Source: Bimastos eiseni | Lineage: Eukaryota > Annelida > Clitellata > Crassiclitellata > Lumbricidae | NCBI GenBank assembly: GCA_959347315.1 | Contig: OY365810.1 | Coordinates: 25,692,993-25,756,992, forward strand | DNA length: 64,000 nt | Reading direction: 5' to 3' | Notes under the pieces: generated by a model | What the model saw: only the letters and a program-made list of their open reading frames with translations | Database searches by the model: none | Told to the model about the DNA's origin: nothing | Made by a program: the position numbers and the translations under genes | In this document: one piece after another, positions 57,258-64,000 of the stretch | Numbering within the stretch: position 1 is the first letter of the stretch | How the letters are laid out: each line of letters starts with the position of its first letter

Positions 57258-59406
57258 CACAGCTTAATATAAACTAGACGGAAATTGCGTGACTATTTCA
57301 TCCTCGCATACGTTGGTCTTTTGAGTCTATTCTTTAATATTTACCACACCTGAAATACGCAACTACAAATTACATGACACATAAGCATTTACATATACAC
57401 GTACACATATGAGTGAGTGTGTAAAAATTGTTTATATAAATAATAAAAATACATTTTATATTCATTCATCTATGATATATTTCGCACATAATTTTATTAT
57501 CGTCGTCATCGGCTGGGAATAAGCTAAATTCCGCAATATCTCTTTTGTGGGACGTGTAGAGATGTTGAGCTGACGACTACAATTACGATTCTCATGCCCC
57601 AAGATGGAGATTGCAACGTGTCTGCCATATATCGAAGACAACTAATGCCGCCATTATAAGTAAGTAAGCAAGTAAGTATATTCTTTAATCAGACGTCTGC
57701 AAACGAACGACATGTACACATAAACAGGTACGGACAAAACGTCTGTATGAGCTCCGCCACTGTTTGAACTTTGACAGTGCCAGTCCCAAGCCTGGAGAAA
57801 GGAGGAGGGCGACAAAAAATCATCTTCGATATGGAACGTTGTCGTCAAAAAATCAGCACACATTGAAACATCTATATATATTATTTGTCGGAAGCGTAAA
57901 AAATAGTAAAATTCTAGGAAAGCTACTGAGGGCCGGGCAGGAGGAAAAGTCAATGGGCGTTAAGGCGCTGATACAATAATAAAGCCACACCGGGTGAAAT
58001 CATCAGCACTGCTAATGCCACTGAAAGAGCGCTGCTTACCTCTGTCCAACTCACGGCACCCAATGTCATGAATTCGAAAGGCCGTACCTTCTATTTCCAT
58101 GGAAACCTGATCTGCGCATACATCCTTTGCTCGATATGTACCTTGCTTCCCAAAGCACCAGTCAGATGGCGGGCGATGGGGCCTTTGAACATCATAATTC
58201 GTTTAGCCTGCAGTAACTGATACACTGCGTTTCACCCAGCATTATGTAAATACACCGATAATGAACAGCTACACGCATGTGTGGGTCGATCATTACGTTA
58301 ACTCATAATATATTTTTATCTTTCCCTTGAGAAGTGTAAACTCTGTTTATCGTCCAAACATTGTTTAATGGATTTCATTAGCTAACTCTGTCGACTGCTG
58401 CTTCAACTTTTTCTTTCTCATTTCGAGCTCTCCAAAAACCGAACACATGCCCGACGAATTACGACATGCGGTTGTCGTTGAGCTGAGGGAATCGAGCCCT
58501 CGACACAGGAACGGCAGCAAAAGGTAGATGAGATTATTCAGGATCCCAGGTGGACTACACTTCATTACTGACACGCTCACTATAGCATTGAGAAAGCCGT
58601 TGGACCTTTTCCGTCGCTCGTCGGTCTTCTCCGTCCAACTCCGGAATTCAGTCCATAGATCAGAAATAATAACTAAACTATATAACGACGATTACTAATT
58701 CATTGGTGTTTCAAAGCGATGAGGCAAACATGGCGAGAACAGACAGGGAATCGAGCAGCAAGGCCGCTCGTAAAAGGGTATTCGCTAAAGGGCACACGGA
58801 GGCAGCAGCAGGAGGAATACGAGTTGGAAGAGGAGGTGGAGAGCGTGAAGAAATTGTGGTAGAGCAGATTTGAGAAGATTTAGAAGGGTTGAGGCGAAGA
58901 GGGTAGATATGACAATGAAGAGAACTAGGTCAAAAGAAGACGAATGTTAAAGTGAGAAAACATCGAGGATGAAGAATGAGCGTCGTGAAGTAGAGAGGGA
59001 AAATGAGAGGCACGAAGAGAATGGAGAGGTGTCTGAAAAAGTTAAGCGATGGTAAAGTAACAGAAATGGGAAGCTCACACAGATTCAAAATCACAAAGAT
59101 GGAAAAGTGAAAAGGATGGAAAAGTGACATAGGTCAAAGAGTCACGTAGAAATGGAAAAGTCTCATAGACGGAATTATTTACACAGCTGTGAAAGTAAAA
59201 CAAACGAAAGAGTCACGCACATGGGAAACGTCGCAGAATGTTAAAAATAAAACAGGTGGAAAAATCACACGGATGGAGAACGAGATGTCACTTGGATGGA
59301 AGAGTTACAAATATGAAAAGGTAACTCAGATGGAAAGTTCGAATAAATGGAAATGTCACGCTGCTGGAAAGCAACACACACAGCATTAGGATTTAAAGAG
59401 AAACAC

Positions 59407-59453
<47 letters not shown>

Positions 59454-59729
59454 GACAGAGACAGAGACAGAGACAGAGAGTAACATTAGGGCAGAAGGAG
59501 TTAACTTGAGAAAGGCGCTGGAGGCAATGGAGGGCAATGAATGCGACAAGGTATGGTGCAATGAAGACGAGAAGGAGGAAGGAATGAAGAGAAATTCAAA
59601 GAGAAAACAAGAGGGGGACAAGGAAAAGAAGAGGACAACAAAGAAAATCACAGCAGGAAGAGAAGAAGTAAAACAGAAGACGAAGATACACTGTTATCTT
59701 CCCGTGTTGGACCTCCACACCTGCTCCAC
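57258..59729. other. Host intergenic DNA
   Basis: No gene is recognised. It includes the dispersed AGTCCCAAGCCTGG block (57735-57860), a purine-rich tract with repeated GGAAAAGT words (58980-59340) and an AGAGACAGAC microsatellite (59405-59480). Confidence 0.4.
57735..57860 (+). repeat. Dispersed LINE-like block, third copy
   Basis: It reads ACAGTGCCAGTCCCAAGCC, TGGAGAAAGGAGGAGGGCGA and CGTTGTCGTCAAAA, in the order of 18445-18535 (-) and 28365-28465 (+). Confidence 0.5.
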
Positions 59730-60200
59730 ACTATAAAAAAAAATGGCGCCACATGTGTAGGATTATGAGGAGGATCACCACAGAACGAGGTTTACACGGG
59801 TGCGTCTATCGTTGTATCTATGTTGCGCGGATACGTTCTTTAGCAAAATGGCTGCGATGAATTTGCGAGTCCGGTTTAGCGAATCTTCCCCGATATCTTA
59901 TGTAAAACTGCGTTATCAGCCATAAAGATATCGGTGCAAAATGTTTTCGAAGGTAAGTAATGTTTTGTATATTCTGAGCTTTTGGAATTTTATGATTTCA
60001 AATTATATAATTCTTTTGTTGTTGCGACTAGCGCATGCTCTTTGTTTTGTTTGAGCGGTCATGGCGGTTCGTTTGGTGATTAACAATTCGCCTCCGATGT
60101 CTATTATGATATGCCTGAAGATGCCTTTAAAGTTAGGCCGTTAAGATTTCGGGTAAAACATGTCACGTGAACTCGGTAAGTGTGATTTTATGAAAGAATA
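59730..60200 (+). promoter_or_regulatory. Possible promoter and first-exon region
   Basis: Several AAAATGGC(G) words (near 59740, 59846) resemble YY1-type elements. Two ATG-plus-donor units follow: ATGTTTTCGAAG then GTAAGTAATG (near 59940) and ATGTCACGTGAACTCG then GTAAGTG (near 60160). A local rise in CG content supports a gene start. No downstream exon is identified, so this is tentative. Confidence 0.22.
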
Positions 60201-60267
60201 AATCTTCTGAAGCCGATAGTTCGGCCGCTACACCAATGAAAATCTTACTACTACGACCGAACACGTA

Positions 60268-60570
60268 GGGTGTGGGTAAAATGCGAACCGTGTGCGAATT
60301 TGTTTTCGATTGGCTGCCAAAAGTCACGTGACCGGTTCGCGCCTATGGCTGCCATTTATATTTTTATTCATGAGGCTAAAGGTTTCATGGCAATTATCTA
60401 TAACCGATACTAGCCATGACCCTGAACCCTATCTATCAACTACACTAACCCTAACCGACCCTCACAATGCTCACTCTGACGCTAACCGACCCTCACGATG
60501 CCTTAACCTGATCTGTTCGCGTCTATGGTTCGCCTTTCGCCGGTTCGCACTTCGCATTTTACCAACACCC
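60268..60570. mobile_element. Mutator-like miniature element with 9-bp duplication
   Basis: Exact GAACACGTA at 60259-60267 and 60571-60579 flank a 303-bp segment starting GGGTGTGGGTAAAATGCG and ending CGCATTTTACCAACACCC. The inside holds CTAACCGACCCTCACGATGC-type tandem words, shared with 17624-17904 and with a nearby reversed piece at 60635-60677. Duplication length favours Mutator-like transposition. No coding capacity. Confidence 0.75.
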
Positions 60571-60579
60571 GAACACGTA

Positions 60580-61599
60580 CAGCATTTAGCAGGCGAAGAC
60601 CTCTGCGTATATTTGTAATACGCGCCGTGAGAATTGGTTAGGGTCAGATTCAGCATCATGAGGGTCGGGTAGGGGCAATGTTTACTTGCTGATTGGTGGT
60701 GGGCAAAATAATGATTGGAAAATGCGGATTGATTGATCAGCAAGGTGAATGGTAAAATGCTAATTGTTTAAATTAATAAACAGAGTGTCTACGAAGCATT
60801 GGGGGCCTAATCAACATAATCACAGTTAATTAGAACTTTTGTGTCTTCAATATTGTATGGAGAAGGTGCAGCAGAAGCACTGGTAGTTTTCATACGAAAT
60901 TAAACTCACATGCACAGGCCGTGTCATGTGGGAGCACCTAGTGGAGTTGATTGGATGTTGCTGTATGCTTGGGATATTAATTACTCTAAGAAGTATCAAC
61001 TGCTTGGACTCTTGCAAACATATTTTCTGACAGAAAAGAGACAAGTTCTTTGAGAGTTTTTTACAAAAACATTTACAAAATTTTATAAGCTGTGTAATTC
61101 TGTTTGAACATCTACTGCATATGCAGCATGTAAGACATATAGTTTACTGTGGAGCGGACAGTTCAAACATTTGAAAAGGACTGCGTGAATTAAAGGACAT
61201 TCAAATATTATTCCTAATTTTGTATATTCTGGTGTCTCTTCGTTTACCACAAGTTGATGTATGTAAATTATTCCAATGTGTTAAAAAATGTGACATCTTG
61301 AAATCAAGGTCATCACATTTGGAGTTTATTACTGCTGTAATGTCAATATTTGTCTGATTTTTACTTTGAGTCTTTGGTATGTTAATATTTGAAGTGGATA
61401 TTCATTGTCCTCCTTCACCCAGGCTGGGGACTGGCACTTGTAGTGTGCATGCAGTGGCAGGGCTATGATCAGAATGGGATCATAGCCAATGTCATACATG
61501 CTCTGCATGACAGGTGTGTATGAGTGCACGTACGTAAAGCTACACATGTGGAGTTAACACACATGTAAAGTTACACACATGTAAAGTTACACACAATGT
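60580..61599. other. Host intergenic DNA
   Basis: No gene is recognised. A reversed piece of the GACCCTCACGATG repeat lies at 60635-60677 and a dispersed AGTCCCAAGCCTGG block at 61405-61470 (-). ACACATGTAAAGTTACAC repeats at 61545-61595 lead into the foldback. Confidence 0.4.
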
Positions 61600-61860
61600 C
61601 CTCCTCCTAATCCTCCTCTACACTCTAAATCAAGCGTGTTACATAAACACATAAAGTAACACGCGTGACATGTCTGCACTTTTTCCACGCATGACAAATC
61701 AACACGCGTGTAAAGTTGCACGTGTAGAGGTCAACACGCCACCAAAATACACGCGTGGAGATTCGTCATGCGTGGAAAAAGTGCAGACATGTCATGCGTG
61801 TTACTTTATGCGTTTATGTAACACGCTTGATTTAGAGTGTAGAGGAGGATTAGGAAGAGG
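61600..61860. mobile_element. Foldback element with about 113-bp inverted arms
   Basis: Left arm 61600-61712 and right arm 61748-61860 match with few mismatches: TCCTCCTCTACACTC against its inverse, then TAAATCAAGCGTGTTAC, TGACATGTCTGCACTTTTTC and CACGCGTGTA. The 35-bp spacer holds GTTGCACGTGTAGAGG. Many words are ACACGCGTG/ACATGCGTG variants. Confidence 0.75.
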
Positions 61861-61945
61861 ACGAGGAATAGGAAGAGGAAAAGGAAGAGAAGGAGGAAGA
61901 GGAAGAAGAGGAAAGGGAAGAGGAGGAGGCGGAGGAGGAGGAATC
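61861..61945. repeat. Purine-rich GGAAGAGGA tract
   Basis: Repeated GGAAGAGGA-like words next to the right foldback arm. The Gly/Arg-rich ORF over it is an artefact. Confidence 0.8.
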
Positions 61946-62292
61946 CCGCTGATGTTGCCAGGTCTTGGCGGGAACCTGTGAAATGCTTTAACGCGATCGG
62001 ATTAGGAGGACGTGTGAGGAACCACCAAGAAGCCGACGGCGTGTCCCTTGGAAACGTCCTCCATGTCTCCTCATCAGCATCATCAACTCGTCTGATGCTG
62101 CTACCATACAAAAGCACAAAAGAGGAGGTGACGGACGAGGAGATTGAGGAAAAGGAGGAAGATGGAAGAGAAGGAAGATGACGTGGTGGTGGTGAATATA
62201 TTCCAACTTCGAAAGAGAATGATACGACAGAAATTTCTGTTCGCGTTATTTAATCGGACAGAAATAGATTTATATAGTGTATATGTAGTACA

Positions 62293-62763
62293 TCTCTATA
62301 TATAAAGAGAAGATTCTGTACCGTCTGTTTGTCTGTCCGGCTATGTATTTGCACAGTTTTAGAGCTATTGACTCGAAACCTTCACCGTTGGCTCGTGGAA
62401 CACCTGCTACACGCCTTCGAGGGGTTCGTGAACTCCGCGGCCGCCGTCCTCTTGTCTCCATGGCAAAAAATCTGTCTCAGGACCCCCCAAGGGAAGTTTG
62501 TTTCTCATTTGCCATGTGCACGTGATATATGTCTACCACAACTCTTCTTCCTTTACACCGTCATGAATGAATGGACGGTTTGGGAGATATCGGACAGGTA
62601 GCACGCATACAGTAGTTAGCCATCGTTTGCACAGTCGGCCAGGTTGGTAAGTGTTGTGTGTAGCATCAGGGTACATACAGAATGTTTTTATAAGCACTAT
62701 TTATTTTCATACATGATCCAAAAACCTGTCTCAACCCGTGCAACGCCGGATTCCCCAGCTAGT
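62293..62763 (+). mobile_element. Short non-autonomous Helitron
   Basis: It starts TCTCTATATATAAAGAGAAG after an A and ends GCAACGCCGGATTCCCCAGC then TAGT before a T. TC start, CTAGT end and insertion between A and T without target duplication are Helitron rules. The CCGTGCAACGCCGG word before the end is the usual place of the 3' hairpin, here decayed. TTTTAGAGCTATTGACTCGA inside is also a Helitron-like word. Confidence 0.65.
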
Positions 62764-64000
62764 TGTGTATAAATTAATATATATGTATATTGCATATATA
62801 TTTATTATGACAGCATCTGGGGCTCGCAAATAGAGACAAACCAGACAGAAGCACAGACGGGCACCGATAGACTAGACATACCAACCATCGCTGTTCAGCT
62901 TAAAAGATATGTGTGCTATGTTGTGCGTGCTCTTCGAGCGGACGAACCACACGGAGTCTGCATGCGGCGAATGAAACTGACATTCTCTGCATGGACTTAA
63001 TTCCTAGAGTGTCATTTTATTTTGTTCGTTGTTCGTTCGTCAATTAGTCAATCATCCATAGCTAAGCTGAAATTATCTCCTAACAAGAACCCCGCCGATC
63101 TGATCAGCTCCCTTCACCCCTCCTCCTAATTTGCCGCCATTCGTTTAATCTCCCGCCGTCGTGTTGAATATTCATCGAACTAATGCCGTATACACGATTA
63201 ACTTCGTGGCATTTAACATATGTGGTCTATTTAATTAAATCAACTATCAGATGTAATTACATGCGATCTGCTATGAATTAAAACGTGATCTGCTGGCTTT
63301 AGAATCGATCTATTAAATCTAACCATAAAATTAAGCATTTTTAATTCAATCTTGTCGAACGTGACACTAATCTTGTAAACAGCACCGTACCAAGTTACAA
63401 TTTGCGCCCTGTGCCTATAGCATTAATCTGGCGCTCCCATATTTTGTTGCCTATCTAAATTTCGAATATAACATAACATTTATTAATAGAAAGATAGTTG
63501 TTTTCGAAGAAATCTTAGAGAAACTAAATATAAGGACTCATAAAAATAATAATATTGCAGTCGGTTAAAACCATTTGCGAATAAAATAAAACCATATTTC
63601 AAGAAAGAATGAATTGAATGAATGCAACCGTAATATCGCAATTGTACTACAGAAATTTCCACAGCATCCAAATAACGAAATTGCGGGATCCAGTTTATTC
63701 TCTGGCGCTTTGTCAAATTAAAGTTAATAGACAGGTACAGCGTGTCGATAAAATTTTCTGATTTCAGTGTGGCTTCTTGAGAGTAACATTGAAACCGTAT
63801 TTCTGAGAAACTCTGCTTTGGATGGTAATCTTTAAACATTAAGTTCGATGGGACTTTTCGTTGTATTTGATTGGCCTAAAATTTGGCACAGTCATCTCAG
63901 TGGCATTACTAGTGCAGAAATTTCCAGCTGCTTACATATTCCGCATGTCATCTCTCTCTGAGTCGATTTCACAGACTTGTTATTTTCAAACGTGCCGCAT
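62764..64000. other. Host intergenic DNA
   Basis: No gene or clear repeat is recognised. The - strand ORF at 63483-63839 is AT-rich and featureless. Confidence 0.45.

Noticed and set aside
58040..58207. Exon-like - strand frame (SDWCFGKQGTYRAKDVC) before a GTAAGC donor
   Set aside because: The only upstream acceptor puts a TAA directly in that frame, and no partner exon was found.

Overview
This window looks like intergenic and repeat DNA from an animal (metazoan) nuclear genome. It is crowded with microsatellites, minisatellites and fragments of LINEs, tRNA-derived SINEs, hAT-like, Mutator-like and Helitron-like elements, with one 200-N assembly gap (32838-33037). The repeat types fit a marine invertebrate, but nothing here fixes the species. 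I found no complete host gene. A few stretches look like isolated exons or a promoter, at low confidence.

The main feature is one Polinton/Maverick, a virus-like self-synthesising DNA transposon, at 3997-15914 (about 11.9 kb). It has terminal inverted repeats of about 335 bp and an exact 6-bp target duplication (CTCTAT) on both sides. It landed inside an older LINE reverse transcriptase fragment, whose reading frame resumes on the far side (3735-3996 and 15915-16190).

The Polinton reads as follows. On the + strand at the left: a SAP-like N-terminal ORF leading into protein-primed family B DNA polymerase, an adenain-like cysteine protease, a tail-fibre/discoidin-like gene, and a conserved unknown. 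On the - strand in the middle, read right to left: packaging ATPase, a conserved structural-like protein, a Gly/Ala-rich membrane-active-like protein, a dUTPase-fold-like protein, a coiled-coil/hydrophobic-hairpin protein, a larger conserved protein, and the double-jelly-roll major capsid protein. On the + strand at the right: a zinc ribbon, a phospholipase A2-like domain, and a chromodomain integrase. Together these would supply replication (PolB), integration (INT), virion assembly and maturation (capsid, protease, ATPase) and possibly cell attachment or membrane passage (fibre-like protein, PLA2). Most genes carry stops, frameshifts or deletions, so this copy is dead. Most of its ORFs begin at an A-rich TAAAATG-like motif, which looks like a shared late-promoter signal and helps choose starts.

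The rest (16.2-64 kb) is host DNA. It holds a 303-bp element with a 9-bp target duplication (60268-60570) and a likely relative (17624-17904), three hAT-like elements (26837-27667, 39497-39861, 56227-56663), a short Helitron (62293-62763), two SINE copies with the same head plus two reverse-strand relatives, LINE 3' ends (46995-47400, 51425-51690), several long foldbacks (44092-44292, 46503-46598, 61600-61860), and a 1.17-kb CCAT array (31149-32320) flanked by an 18-bp direct repeat. All calls are from reading the sequence; no database was searched.
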